Position numbers and translations under genes: made by a program | Shown here: positions 1 through 8,989 of the stretch, in pieces | Numbering within the stretch: position 1 is the stretch's first letter | Layout of the letters: each line of letters opens with the position of its first letter | The notes under the pieces: model-generated | The model's database searches: none | The model's input: only the letters and a program-made list of their open reading frames with translations | Told to the model about the DNA's origin: nothing | Source of the DNA: Campylobacteraceae bacterium | GTDB lineage: Bacteria; Campylobacterota; Campylobacteria; Campylobacterales; Campylobacteraceae | Direction of reading: 5' to 3' | Length of the DNA: 64,000 nt | Assembly: GCA_031266555.1 (NCBI GenBank) | Contig: JAISAU010000002.1 | Coordinates: 62,001 to 126,000 of the forward strand

Positions 1-241
1 ATATAGTAGAATCTTTACGTTTCAAAACGTCCGTAGCGCTCTCGTGCATATCAAAGATATCGTCCGCCTCAATATATGTAACTCTTGATTTTAACGATGT
101 CGGAATAGCGGGTTTGATTATATCGCTTTTACCTACAAGCAAAGCGTGAAAATCATATTCGTTTAATGCCTTTATTGTCCCTTCTATAATAGGCGCGGCG
201 CCTAAATCGCCGCCCATTACATCAATAGCAATTTTTAACAT
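1..241 (-). CDS. plsX: Phosphate acyltransferase PlsX, N-terminal part (cut by window edge)
   Basis: Only the first 80 residues lie in the window; the gene runs off the left edge. The start reads MLKIAIDVMGGDLGAAPI, where the DVMGGD motif is the hallmark of PlsX. PlsX converts acyl-ACP and phosphate into acyl-phosphate, the donor for phospholipid synthesis at the membrane. The ATG lies 4 nt after the rpmF stop, so both are probably read on one transcript. The rpmF-plsX order is common in bacteria. Confidence 0.93.
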   Translation of the reverse strand, partial: MLKIAIDVMGGDLGAAPIIEGTIKALNEYDFHALLVGKSDIIKPAIPTSLKSRVTYIEADDIFDMHESATDVLKRKDSTI

Positions 242-245
242 CTAT

Positions 246-395
246 CTATTTATACTCACCCGTATTTTTGTTTATATGATGCGGTAGTTTCCAGCTTCCG
301 TCGCTTGCCTTTACGGGCATAGCCAAAGTAACTTTATAATGTGTTCTGCGCTTAGCGCCTCTTGTTTTACTAACTCGTCTTTTTGGTACTGCCAT
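246..395 (-). CDS. rpmF: Ribosomal protein L32
   Basis: A 49-residue basic protein found by reading the minus strand. It starts [20 protein letters not shown], the typical L32 N-terminus rich in Lys and Arg. It is a structural protein of the 50S subunit. The C-terminus is KNTGEYK and lacks the zinc-binding cysteines seen in some L32 paralogues. It sits 11 nt after yceD and 4 nt before plsX, the usual yceD-rpmF-plsX operon. Confidence 0.95.
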   Translation of the reverse strand: MAVPKRRVSKTRGAKRRTHYKVTLAMPVKASDGSWKLPHHINKNTGEYK

Positions 396-406
396 TTTTA
401 TCTCCT

Positions 407-781
407 TTACTGGCTTTTACATGTAACGCAATAGTGATAATCGCTCTTATATGATTCAATCTCACTTTGCAAAATTTCATTAAAATTGATAAGTCCGTCA
501 TAAATCTCTATAACCGCAAGAGCGTCTTGAGTCACGCACTTATCTGTTTTAGTCGTTTTATAAGTTCCGTCCGAAATTAACATCTCTATTTGTTCGCCAA
601 TTATCAAACAAATATCTTCGGCACATCTGTCGCATCTATGTTCAAGTTCCCCATCTATTTTAGCTTTTAGTAAAACCAATGTCGGGGATTTTTGATAAAC
701 TTTACCAAAGAAGTTGATTTTATCACATGTAAGCGAAAAATCGAGCCCCTCTTTGGTAACTTTTTTAAATGCTATCTCCAA
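407..781 (-). CDS. yceD: YceD/DUF177 family protein
   Basis: A 124-residue protein of the YceD (DUF177) family, identified by position directly upstream of rpmF and by its two cysteine pairs, CDRC near residue 50 and CVTC at the C-terminus. Family members are linked to 23S rRNA maturation and ribosome assembly, though the biochemical role is not settled. The TCK near the end is encoded by a TTACATGTAA copy (417-426). The gene starts 3 nt after ndk, so translational coupling is likely. Confidence 0.85.
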   Translation of the reverse strand: MEIAFKKVTKEGLDFSLTCDKINFFGKVYQKSPTLVLLKAKIDGELEHRCDRCAEDICLIIGEQIEMLISDGTYKTTKTDKCVTQDALAVIEIYDGLINFNEILQSEIESYKSDYHYCVTCKSQ

Positions 782-784
782 ATC

Positions 785-1198
785 TTACGCCAACTCTTTT
801 TTCGCGAAAAAGAAGGCTATCTCAACCGAAGCGTTTTCCAAACTGTCGCTTCCGTGAACGGCGTTAGCGTCTATACTTTCGGCAAAATCCGCTCTAATCG
901 TACCTTTTTTAGCTTCTTTAGGGTTGGTAGCGCCCATAAGTTCTCTATTTTTGGCTACGGCATCTTCGCCTTCAAGCACAAGAACTACTACCGGTCCGCT
1001 TGTCATAAATTTTATCAAATCATTGAAAAATGGTCTTTCTTTATGAACGGCATAAAATTTTGCGGCGTCTTCGCTTGTAAGACAAAACTTTCTAATAGCC
1101 GCCACTCTAAGATTATTACTCTCAAACCTATCAATAATTTTTCCAACTACATTTTTTGCAACCGCATCGGGTTTAATAATAGACAAAGTCTGTTCCAC
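785..1198 (-). CDS. ndk: Nucleoside diphosphate kinase
   Basis: A 137-residue protein of normal family length. The start [13 protein letters not shown] and the active-site segment NAVHGSDS are clear, with phosphohistidine His115. It transfers the gamma phosphate of ATP to other NDPs to balance cytosolic nucleotide pools. It leads an ndk-yceD-rpmF-plsX gene string and is separated from fdxA by a hairpin terminator. Confidence 0.97.
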   Translation of the reverse strand: MEQTLSIIKPDAVAKNVVGKIIDRFESNNLRVAAIRKFCLTSEDAAKFYAVHKERPFFNDLIKFMTSGPVVVLVLEGEDAVAKNRELMGATNPKEAKKGTIRADFAESIDANAVHGSDSLENASVEIAFFFAKKELA

Positions 1199-1290
1199 AG
1201 CTCTTCTCCTGCAATGAATTTTTGATAAAAACAGAAAATATGTTTTAAAAATAAGCGTAGAATTATAGCAGATTTTTTTTCATTTAATAT

Positions 1291-1331
1291 AAAAAGTAAG
1301 TTCAAAAAACTAAAAAATTTTGAACCTACTT
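1291..1331 (-). terminator. Rho-independent terminator after fdxA (probably bidirectional)
   Basis: An inverted repeat pairs 1294-1307 with 1318-1331 (13 of 14 pairs by hand) around a 10-nt loop. On the minus strand the stem ends in a T-rich tract. It lies just after the fdxA stop and before ndk, so it should end fdxA transcription. Confidence 0.7.
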
Positions 1332-1338
1332 GTAATAA

Positions 1339-1617
1339 TTACGATATGACGGCAGCAGCGCTCTCTCTCATATCGCTCGTTATATCGTCGCGCAAAGTGC
1401 TTCCGGCAGTATCCCAGACGATACAGCCCTCGCTTGGACATGCCGAAGCGCACGCCGGCTCATCGTTATGCCCCACACACTCAACACACTTGTCCGCAAA
1501 AACATAATATATACTCTCGCCTGTCGGATTATCGCTATCGTCAACGATAGCATTTACCGGACACTCGTCTATGCACGAACCGCAACTAATGCAAATATCT
1601 GTAATTTTAACTGCCAT
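1339..1617 (-). CDS. fdxA: 2[4Fe-4S] ferredoxin
   Basis: A 92-residue soluble ferredoxin. The first cluster ligands are C9, C12, C15 and C19 (CISCGSCIDECP). The second set is C44, C47, C56 and C60, with an 8-residue insertion between the second and third cysteine and an extra C65. This spacing is that of the Alvin-type ferredoxins found in Campylobacterota. It carries low-potential electrons in the cytosol. It is divergent from ahpC, an arrangement I recall from C. jejuni, where this gene is called fdxA and is iron regulated; regulation here is inferred only. Confidence 0.93.
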   Translation of the reverse strand: MAVKITDICISCGSCIDECPVNAIVDDSDNPTGESIYYVFADKCVECVGHNDEPACASACPSEGCIVWDTAGSTLRDDITSDMRESAAAVIS

Positions 1618-1792
1618 ATTACTCTCCTAAAATTAGTATAGAGTTTAAGACTATATCAAACTCTTATTTAAATAGTTATTAAAAAGAAACATTGAACAAT
1701 TCTTTTGATAAACTAAACTTTGTATAGAAAAATCGTAAATACTTTAAAAAGATAGAATTTTAAAAAATAGATTTTTTGATTAAACTATTACT

Positions 1793-1812
1793 TATCATTA
1801 TACTGATATAAT
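1793..1812 (+). promoter_or_regulatory. Candidate ahpC promoter and Fur/PerR-like operator
   Basis: A TATAAT hexamer at 1807-1812 lies 38 nt upstream of the ahpC start and is a good minus 10 box. It overlaps a short inverted repeat, TATCA (1793-1797) and TGATA (1804-1808) with 6 nt between. Peroxide-type regulators often bind such AT-rich dyads over a promoter, and a PerR gene is present at 8500-8910. The link is inference. Confidence 0.4.
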
Positions 1813-1850
1813 TTCCGAATTAATAAATTTTATTGAACTAAGGAGATTTT

Positions 1851-2447
1851 ATGTTGGTAACAAATAAAGCGCCTGATTTTACAGCTGCTGCGGTTTTAGG
1901 GGACAATCAAATAGTTGGAGATTTCAATCTCTATAAAAATTTCGGCGAAAAAGGAACGGTAGTATTTTTCTACCCTATGGATTTTACTTTCGTTTGTCCT
2001 TCTGAAATTATCGCATTTGATCATAGACTTGACGAATTTAAAGCACGCGGCATTAATGTTATAGGCGTTTCCGTTGATTCGCAATTTACGCACTTTGCTT
2101 GGAAAAATACCGATGTAAAAAATGGTGGAATCGGCAATGTACGTTTTCCTATAGTCGCCGATATAACAAAACAAATAGCGCGCGATTTTGATGTGCTTTT
2201 AAATGGCAGCGTAGCTTTGAGAGGTTCGTTTTTGATTGATAAAGACGGCACTGTAAGACATGCGGTTATAAACGACCTTCCGCTTGGAAGAAATATTGAC
2301 GAGATGTTAAGAGTCGTAGACGCTATGCTTTTTACTAATGAATATGGCGAAGTTTGTCCTGCTGGCTGGCACAAAGGCGACGAAGGTATCAAAGCTGATA
2401 CAAAAGGTATCGCCGAATACCTTTCTAAAAACGCACAAAAACTATAA
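1851..2447 (+). CDS. ahpC: Alkyl hydroperoxide reductase / 2-Cys peroxiredoxin
   Basis: A 198-residue typical 2-Cys peroxiredoxin. The peroxidatic cysteine is C49 in DFTFVCPSEI and the resolving cysteine is C169 in GEVCPAGW. It reduces hydrogen peroxide and organic peroxides in the cytosol. The ATG follows an AAGGAG ribosome site at good spacing, and a candidate promoter sits at 1793-1812. In C. jejuni, as I recall, flhB and motBA follow this gene; here they are absent and a motif-rich spacer follows. Confidence 0.97.
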   Translation: MLVTNKAPDFTAAAVLGDNQIVGDFNLYKNFGEKGTVVFFYPMDFTFVCPSEIIAFDHRLDEFKARGINVIGVSVDSQFTHFAWKNTDVKNGGIGNVRFPIVADITKQIARDFDVLLNGSVALRGSFLIDKDGTVRHAVINDLPLGRNIDEMLRVVDAMLFTNEYGEVCPAGWHKGDEGIKADTKGIAEYLSKNAQKL

Positions 2448-2469
2448 ATATTTTTCCACCTTTATTTTG

Positions 2470-2514
2470 GGCGCAATATGTTATTCATACTTGCGCCTCT
2501 TTTTATTTTATCAA
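2470..2514 (+). terminator. Rho-independent terminator after ahpC
   Basis: GGCGCAA at 2470-2476 pairs with TTGCGCC at 2491-2497 and is followed by a long T-rich stretch. It is 22 nt after the ahpC stop and is the clearest intrinsic terminator in the window. Confidence 0.85.
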
Positions 2515-2649
2515 CTCTTAAATCCAAAACTTTTAACTTCCTAAATCAACACTTTTATTGCGAAATAAATCACTTTTAAAACAAATAATAAGACTTTTAG
2601 CAGGAGTGAGAAATATTTTAAAATTAGAAAATAATAAAACAGCTATATT

Positions 2650-2870
2650 CTTTATATGTAACGTCAAATCATAAAATACATAACCCTATTACATGTAACC
2701 TAGAAAAAATTAATCAGAACATTTTACATGTAACAAATATCGTACAAACTCTATACATGTAAGAAGTTTTAATAAAGAAACTTATTCTTATCGATACATG
2801 TGAAGCAATGTTTAAAGCGTAAGAAGGTTTTTTGTGCAATTTTATATTTTATAATATGTAGACATGTATC
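2650..2870. repeat. Intergenic cluster of TACATGTA palindromes
   Basis: The spacer between ahpC and the kinase gene has no credible gene. It holds TTACATGTAA at 2689-2698 and 2724-2733, ATACATGTAA at 2753-2762, and weaker forms near 2652, 2795 and 2861. Spacing is about 27 to 66 nt. The units share only the palindrome, so this is not a direct repeat array. Confidence 0.7.
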
Positions 2871-2956
2871 GCGCAAAAACGCATATATAATTTTTATAAT
2901 ACAATTCATTCAAAATCGCAGCCAAATCTCATAGCTATAGCACAGTTTGTGAGCAA

Positions 2957-5011
2957 TTATCTTAATGTTTGAAAATCGGCTATTGCGCTCTTGCATACTA
3001 GACTATTCGCTACTTTACTCAAAAGAGTATCTATACTGCTGCCTAAGTTTTTTTGTGCGTAATTTTTCGCGTTTTTAAGAGCTTTTTGCGCATTGTCAAA
3101 CTCATTATTGGCATAATATGCGAGTCCTAACGCATAATATCCATACGCTTTGGAAAAACTTGTTTCCAATAGTTTATCAGCGTAATTTAACGCTTGATTT
3201 ACGCTGATAAGATCGGCTTTGTTTTTCAATATGGCGGCAGTATACGCATATATGTTTGAATTTGAAGCGCAATTTTCATTATTTACATGTAAATCGGCGA
3301 TATTCACCGCAAGATGATAAAGCAAATAGTTATTCGCGGGATATTTTTTATATAAACTCTCAAGATTTTGTAAACTTTTGGCGGCATTGTAACCCGAATA
3401 TATCTCAAACCAATCTTTAAACGGCAAAAAAGTATTAAATTTATGCTCCGCGCAAAAACCTATGAAACTTCGCTTATACATCTCCTCCATACTGCTATAT
3501 AATTTTGCTCTATCCCATAATACCATTGAAATTGCAAATTTATCTCTGACGTCCGTTCCCAAATTTAAAGTATTATAGTAAGAATCATACAGTTCAATCT
3601 CTTTTTGTATTATCTCGTCAAACAGCGCAACCAACTTTCGCAATCCAGTATCTTTAGGCGGATCTCCTTTTAGCTCATCGATAAACGCTTTAGCTTGTTT
3701 TAAATCGCCTTTGCGCCAATATAAAGCGCTCAATGAAAAAAACAATCGCTCGTCTTTTATATTTATATCTTTTAAAGGCAAAGCTAATTTTAAAAGCGCG
3801 TCGTCGTCAAATCCGCTCATACCATAAATCATAATAAGCGATAGCGTGATATTCATATCATTCAGATACAAATCATGCGAGGCTTTCAAACGGGTAATCG
3901 CGATCTCATATTCTCCGATATCGTACAAATAAGCATTTTGAGGCCACGACAAATCCATATTCGTATTTTCCGCGTCTTGACGCAAAAAAATAGCCGTTAT
4001 AGTTTGCCACAAAGAGCCTGATTTTCCCACTTTTGAGACTTGATTATAGTAAGCGTAAACGGCTATAAAAAAAATAATAACCATGGTCGCGATAGGCACG
4101 ATGATACTGGTATGTCTTTTTGCCGCGTTCTCTTTTATAAAATTATCCAACGAAGGTATATTTTTAAATCGTCCGTTGCAAATATTCTCAAAACCTTCGG
4201 CGTATTTTTTCATAGATTTTAAAGCGTGTAATTTTTTGAAAATTTTTGAATTTTTTGTATCCGTATAATCTTCGGCTCTAAATAATATCGTCTCTACGTC
4301 CGAATCTGTCTCGTCCCACAAATAGTGTCTATCCATCAAAGCCGATAACGCCGTATATAGCGCTATAAATGAAAATCTATCCAACTTCTTTGACCAAAAA
4401 TTGTTTCGTTTGGGATGTTGAAAGTTCGGCATGCCGCATTCTGCATTTCCGAAATTTTTCAACTCTTCCACATACATACCGTCATAGTCTATCAGCTTAA
4501 GAGATCTTCCATAGTCGGATACTATAATGTTACCCGACTGTATATCTCCGTGAGCGAAATTACTCTTTTCTATAAATCTCGCGAGTTTTCTTATGGAATT
4601 GAGTAAATTTTTAATTTTAAATCTATTCGCATAATTGTTTTTTATAAAATCCCCTAAAAGCTCGCCTTCAGCCCAAGCCATTTTCACAATCGGAAATTTT
4701 TCGTTGTTTATTATAATTCCCTCGTCTTGATACTCAAAATTTACAAAATAAGGTGATTTTAGTTTTTTCAGATAATTTGAAATGGCTTTGTAGCGCTCTT
4801 TACGATCTTCGGAGTCATAACGAAAACAGCGCACCGCGTATTTTACTCTATATCTCGACGTAACTTCGTACGCGTAAGCGAAATTTCCGCTTAATACTTG
4901 CGGTCCTAATATATTTCTTTTTACAATACCATTTTTTAATATTTCATCGGTAAGCGTATCCTTTACATGTTGAAAAGCCGCTCTATACTCTTCTGATTTG
5001 GGATATATCAT
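2957..5011 (-). CDS. Membrane-anchored Ser/Thr protein kinase with C-terminal TPR-like region
   Basis: A 684-residue protein. Residues 1-290 form a kinase domain: HGDIQSGN (154-161) is the catalytic loop and LIDYDGM holds the metal-binding Asp (DYD, 175-177, instead of DFG). The beta3 lysine position reads AVRCF, with Arg61 in place of the usual Lys; I recall this as normal for the kinase family found in TerY-P type modules. A single membrane helix spans about 302-322. The remaining 360 residues are alpha-helical with TPR-like segments near 415-450 and 620-660. It is the last gene of a vWA-PP2C-kinase string. The substrate is unknown. Confidence 0.85.
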   Translation of the reverse strand: MIYPKSEEYRAAFQHVKDTLTDEILKNGIVKRNILGPQVLSGNFAYAYEVTSRYRVKYAVRCFRYDSEDRKERYKAISNYLKKLKSPYFVNFEYQDEGIIINNEKFPIVKMAWAEGELLGDFIKNNYANRFKIKNLLNSIRKLARFIEKSNFAHGDIQSGNIIVSDYGRSLKLIDYDGMYVEELKNFGNAECGMPNFQHPKRNNFWSKKLDRFSFIALYTALSALMDRHYLWDETDSDVETILFRAEDYTDTKNSKIFKKLHALKSMKKYAEGFENICNGRFKNIPSLDNFIKENAAKRHTSIIVPIATMVIIFFIAVYAYYNQVSKVGKSGSLWQTITAIFLRQDAENTNMDLSWPQNAYLYDIGEYEIAITRLKASHDLYLNDMNITLSLIMIYGMSGFDDDALLKLALPLKDINIKDERLFFSLSALYWRKGDLKQAKAFIDELKGDPPKDTGLRKLVALFDEIIQKEIELYDSYYNTLNLGTDVRDKFAISMVLWDRAKLYSSMEEMYKRSFIGFCAEHKFNTFLPFKDWFEIYSGYNAAKSLQNLESLYKKYPANNYLLYHLAVNIADLHVNNENCASNSNIYAYTAAILKNKADLISVNQALNYADKLLETSFSKAYGYYALGLAYYANNEFDNAQKALKNAKNYAQKNLGSSIDTLLSKVANSLVCKSAIADFQTLR

Positions 5012-5020
5012 AGTTGCCGC

Positions 5021-5752
5021 CTAAAATGCTACCGATATTAAAGTGGTATCATCAATTTTTATCATATTATCGTTTCGTTTGGCTTGTATAAAACTTTTAA
5101 ACTCTTTTATATTGCTTATAGATAAAAGTTCTTCCCAAACTAAGCGATTCCCACTTTCCATCTCTTTTAACGCCCATTCTCCAAGCGCGTCGGTCATACA
5201 AAGAAGTACAGGATGCTTTACAAAGTTTAGATTCCATGTTTTATAAAATTTAGAGCGATTTTTCGAGTACGTAAAAAAAAAGTTACCGCGTTTATTTGTG
5301 CTTAACATTTGAGGCTTTTTGCAAAACTGCGCCGAGGCTATATACGGAAAAGCTTCTATAAAATTATCTTTATCCAGTAAAACCGCTATACTGTCGCCTA
5401 TGCCTAAAACCCATATATTGTTGTCAAAAGAGTTGTACTCCACTCCTAAAAATGTGGCGTAACTTCCAAATGCGAGTCCTCGTTTTTGCATTAACGTCAT
5501 ATTATTGAAATCAAACTCTTTCGCGTAATAGATACTAATAGCTTTTTTTATATCTACGGCGGAAAAGTTTCCTATCTCAATGAAATAATCCACCAAAATT
5601 TTAGCCCACTTTTGAGAATTATAAGAAATTGTCGCTCCGTCGCTGAGAGCTATTCTGATATTATGTTCTATAAAATTTAGATTGAACCAGTCCTCGTTTT
5701 CAAGCGGAAAAGCATAATCTTTAGGAATTGAGCCGTTAAATAAAAGTTCCAT
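5021..5752 (-). CDS. PP2C-like protein phosphatase
   Basis: A 243-residue protein using the ATG at 5752, which shares one base with the TGA stop of the vWA gene (TGATG). A longer reading is open but would overlap that gene. PP2C signatures are SDGAT near residue 38 (metal-binding Asp), GIGDS in the middle, MTDALGEW and the C-terminal DDTTLISV. It should remove phosphates added by the kinase encoded 9 nt downstream. The sequence is divergent, and the phosphatase assignment rests on these spaced Asp motifs plus context. Confidence 0.8.
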   Translation of the reverse strand: MELLFNGSIPKDYAFPLENEDWFNLNFIEHNIRIALSDGATISYNSQKWAKILVDYFIEIGNFSAVDIKKAISIYYAKEFDFNNMTLMQKRGLAFGSYATFLGVEYNSFDNNIWVLGIGDSIAVLLDKDNFIEAFPYIASAQFCKKPQMLSTNKRGNFFFTYSKNRSKFYKTWNLNFVKHPVLLCMTDALGEWALKEMESGNRLVWEELLSISNIKEFKSFIQAKRNDNMIKIDDTTLISVAF

Positions 5753-6606
5753 CAAGCACCCAATTGCCGCCAACTCTGAGTAGCGGGCAATGTGCCGATT
5801 TCCAAAAAATTTACTATCTCGGCGGCGTCGGCGTTAAATACAAAGCCTCTGGAGCCGTTATTGATTTTATAATCTCTTTGTAAAGCCTTATCCACTAAAT
5901 ACTGCGGAAAAACGCTGGACATTCTGAAAAGTTGTTTCGCGTATTCGTCTTGTATGTCTATATCGCTGTAAGGATATTTGATGATATTCGCGCTAAATGA
6001 GCTTACATGTATATTAAATATAAGAGTGTTTCCGTGCAAAGTGCTGATATTTTTAATATCTTCGGCAATGGCTTCCGGGTTTCCGTCTGTAGAATCTCCG
6101 TCCGTTACATGTATCAAAGTCGGAGGATAGCTATCTTGATATTCATCGCACCAATCCCTAAGCGCGTCTTTGGCTTTCGTAAACGCTTCGCACATAGGCG
6201 TTTGCCCATCCGCTTCAGCCTCTACCCATACGGGAAATTCGGCTCTTCTTTCCACAATCTCTCCAAGACCGTTGTCTATTTTATCTATTACGGTTTCTAC
6301 TCCTATAATATTTACAGCCGCGTCGGATATTAAATTTAAAATAGGTTTTTGAGGATCTTTAAATAAACCGTTGCTAACGCCTTTGCCGCTATAACATATA
6401 ACTCCCACGTGAAAATAATCTCTAACGCCGTCGGCTTTATTGCACAAGTCTATGAGGTTTAAAATAGTTCTGTTGATTACGTCGGCTACATGTTTTGCTT
6501 TAGGTTTGCCGATAGAAGGCATAATATAACCCATAGACGCCGATTGATCTACTACAAATAAAAACGCGGTAGGATTTTTTCTGCTTATTTGAATATGATT
6601 TTGCAT
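5752..6606 (-). CDS. von Willebrand factor A domain protein (TerY-like)
   Basis: A 284-residue vWA protein. The metal-ion adhesion site is complete: DQSAS (D20, S22, S24), Thr136 in DGQTPM and Asp169 in VTDGD. The ATG at 6606 is chosen because GGAG lies 5 nt upstream; a GTG two codons earlier is possible. It heads the vWA-PP2C-kinase operon. In the TerY-P triads described by comparative genomics, the vWA protein is thought to scaffold or be regulated by phosphorylation. No TerC, TerD or TerZ gene is in this window. Confidence 0.87.
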   Translation of the reverse strand: MQNHIQISRKNPTAFLFVVDQSASMGYIMPSIGKPKAKHVADVINRTILNLIDLCNKADGVRDYFHVGVICYSGKGVSNGLFKDPQKPILNLISDAAVNIIGVETVIDKIDNGLGEIVERRAEFPVWVEAEADGQTPMCEAFTKAKDALRDWCDEYQDSYPPTLIHVTDGDSTDGNPEAIAEDIKNISTLHGNTLIFNIHVSSFSANIIKYPYSDIDIQDEYAKQLFRMSSVFPQYLVDKALQRDYKINNGSRGFVFNADAAEIVNFLEIGTLPATQSWRQLGA

Positions 6607-6787
6607 ATACACTCCATATAAATCAAAAATTTAATTAGCAATGGAACAAATACTTAAAAGTAAAAACTATATACTACAACGCTCCTATTTTTAAGCCATT
6701 GTATATTTTTTATTATAAAAATACCCTTATTGCAACTATAATTTATATATAGAATATTTCCTATTAAAATGAATTTATTTACTCTTT

Positions 6788-8386
6788 TTAATTTTGTATA
6801 AACTTATTTAGTATTGTTTTTGATTGGTTCGTAATATTCCCATTAACTTTAACATATGAAATAAATTCATAATTTGATAAAAAATTATTTCCGTGTATAT
6901 AAAATGTATTGTCTTGCAAATTTGGATTTATAAATTTATACCCCAGCAACTCTCCTATCCATTCGGCTACCTCATATTGCGAAGGCGTCTTAACGGATAT
7001 TTTATCGCCGCTCGCGCTATATGACAAAAACGGAACCGCGGCTACGCTCATATCAAGTTTATTGTGACCATAAAAACCGTTTTCGCCGAATACTTGTCCG
7101 TGATCGGAGATAAAAATAAAATATCCATCGTTTGCTATGAGTTTTTCAAAACGATTAAAAATATTTTTTAACACAAAATCAAAATATAAAACCGAATTAT
7201 CGTAAGTATCAACTCTCTCGCTCCCCCCTCTAAATACGTCAAAAGCGGAACCTTTATCATAATTATTTTCATAAGGCGCGTGAGGAGTTCGCATTTGAAT
7301 AACTATAAAATTTTTATCGGTTAGGGTAATCTCGTCTAAAACATCCAGCAAAGCTTGGTCTCTTTTTGTTTTAAATAAAAAAATATCCTCCTCTTTTGTT
7401 GTAATATCGTCAATATATTCATCTCCGATTTCATAAGCCGTCTTAGCATCTTGCGCAGATGCAAAAAATGTTGAAAATCCTTGTTCTTTGGCAAGCCTAA
7501 AAAGATTAAAAGTTTTTAACTTTATCTCTTTTATATTACCTGGCTCCCTTACTCCATTCAAGAAAAACGCCATACTTGAATGGGTAGAAACACCGCTTGA
7601 TACGGCTTCTTGATAATCAAATCTACTATCTTCTTTTAAGCTGTCCAAAAACGGGGTTGTCGTTCTGTTGTAGTCAAACAAAGAAAGATGGCGCGGATTA
7701 ACGCTCTCGCCTATAACCAAAATGATATTTTGAGTTTTAGGCTGCTGTTTTTCCGCGATATAAGGAGCATAAAAATTTTGCGGCATTTTGAAGTTGTTGT
7801 CAATCCACATCTCTTTTCCTGCGTAAAAAGAAAATGTATTTATTGTGTTGTGAAAACTATATCTAACGGGAGATGGAAAGAAAAATTGCACGTCTCTACG
7901 CGTCGCTCTCTCAATTTTAGGAACAAAAAGCAATAAAACAAGGATAAAAGCGAACGGGATTTTCAAACTATTTTTTTTCAGAAAAAAATTCGCGACGATT
8001 ATTGCGGTAAATGGGACAATTAATGAGATTGGAATCAGTAAAAAAGAGTCCGCTTCCGCAAATACGGCTTCTTTTATATCTGAAAATTCCAAAAATATTT
8101 TATCTATTTCGGACGGTTGTATATAGTATCCAAAATATACTACGGAAGAGATTTGCGCTAACTGAAGCAAAAATATAAAAAATATAAATAAATAAAAAAA
8201 TATCTGACTTTTATTAAAAGATAAAAGCAATCCCGCCGCAAATAGAACCAATAAAAACAGAAGATCAAAGCTAACGTCATAAGTTAGCATAAAAAATTCT
8301 AATATAAAATCGGTTAATACTATGGAAAGCATAAATAAAACGGCAAAGCCGACATTAAAAAATATAAATCTTTTAAAATAATTCAT
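6788..8386 (-). CDS. Phosphoethanolamine transferase (EptA/EptC-type sulfatase-fold enzyme)
   Basis: A 532-residue inner-membrane enzyme. About five hydrophobic helices fill residues 8-165, followed by a periplasmic alkaline-phosphatase fold domain. GES at the start of GESVNPRHLSLF supplies a metal ligand, SSGVSTHSS contains the catalytic Thr, and SDHGQVFGENGFYGHN carries the metal-binding Asp, His and His. It moves phosphoethanolamine from phosphatidylethanolamine to lipid A or another surface acceptor. The exact acceptor cannot be read from sequence; EptC of C. jejuni also modifies the flagellar rod, which this organism may lack. The gene is monocistronic, with 175 nt of AT-rich spacer before the vWA gene. 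Confidence 0.87.
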   Translation of the reverse strand: MNYFKRFIFFNVGFAVLFMLSIVLTDFILEFFMLTYDVSFDLLFLLVLFAAGLLLSFNKSQIFFYLFIFFIFLLQLAQISSVVYFGYYIQPSEIDKIFLEFSDIKEAVFAEADSFLLIPISLIVPFTAIIVANFFLKKNSLKIPFAFILVLLLFVPKIERATRRDVQFFFPSPVRYSFHNTINTFSFYAGKEMWIDNNFKMPQNFYAPYIAEKQQPKTQNIILVIGESVNPRHLSLFDYNRTTTPFLDSLKEDSRFDYQEAVSSGVSTHSSMAFFLNGVREPGNIKEIKLKTFNLFRLAKEQGFSTFFASAQDAKTAYEIGDEYIDDITTKEEDIFLFKTKRDQALLDVLDEITLTDKNFIVIQMRTPHAPYENNYDKGSAFDVFRGGSERVDTYDNSVLYFDFVLKNIFNRFEKLIANDGYFIFISDHGQVFGENGFYGHNKLDMSVAAVPFLSYSASGDKISVKTPSQYEVAEWIGELLGYKFINPNLQDNTFYIHGNNFLSNYEFISYVKVNGNITNQSKTILNKFIQN

Positions 8387-8499
8387 GCCATTTTCATTTT
8401 ATAACGCCTATATTTAGAAAATGAAATTATATAAAACTTATATTAATAAAACTTAAAAGACCAAGCAAAACCTTAATTTTATTTTGTGAATAGATTTAT

Positions 8500-8910
8500 T
8501 TATAAGTTACAAAGCGGGCAATTATCTACTATAGCCGTAACATCTATTCTTTTAACATTATAATGCCATTTTGTTTTAATCTCTTCTTGATATTCATATA
8601 CGGATTCTAAAAACTCCACATCTCTTATCGAGCCGCACTTTTTACAAATAATATGAGTGTGCGGTCTTACGTAAATATCGTATCGTGTCTTGCCATTTTG
8701 AGTATTTATCTCTATAATGGCGTCGCTCTCTCTTAGCGTATTGATATTTTTGTAAACCGTAGCGAGAGATATGGATGGAAATTCTCTTTTTATATCCTCG
8801 TAAATTTCTTCCATGGTAGGATGCATATTTTTATTTAATACTTCCAATACTGATAATCTTTGAGGCGTAGCCTTTAAATTTCTACTTTTTAGTAAAGAAA
8901 TGAAATCCAT
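8500..8910 (-). CDS. perR: Fur-family peroxide regulator PerR
   Basis: A 136-residue winged-helix regulator of normal Fur/PerR length. The DNA-binding part (residues 1-80) includes ATPQRLSVLEVL and SLATVYKNINTL. The structural zinc site is formed by CKKC and the C-terminal CPLC. The metal-sensing HTHIIC segment is present. It sits beside dxs as perR does in C. jejuni, which favours PerR over Fur. Its targets probably include ahpC in this window, an inference supported by the dyad at 1793. Confidence 0.85.
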   Translation of the reverse strand: MDFISLLKSRNLKATPQRLSVLEVLNKNMHPTMEEIYEDIKREFPSISLATVYKNINTLRESDAIIEINTQNGKTRYDIYVRPHTHIICKKCGSIRDVEFLESVYEYQEEIKTKWHYNVKRIDVTAIVDNCPLCNL

Positions 8911-8989
8911 TAAAAAACCTTATGAAAAATTTCCGTTATTATATTATAAAAATGATTAAATAGCAATATATTTTCTTAGTCAATATTTT

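Noticed and set aside
692-1225. Long plus-strand open frame over ndk and yceD
   Set aside because: It is antisense to two clear conserved genes and has no family features or ribosome site; it follows from the codon use of ndk.
2650-2870. Palindrome cluster as a CRISPR array
   Set aside because: Only an 8 to 10 bp palindrome recurs, the spacing varies from about 27 to 66 nt and the motif also lies inside genes, so it is not a repeat-spacer array.
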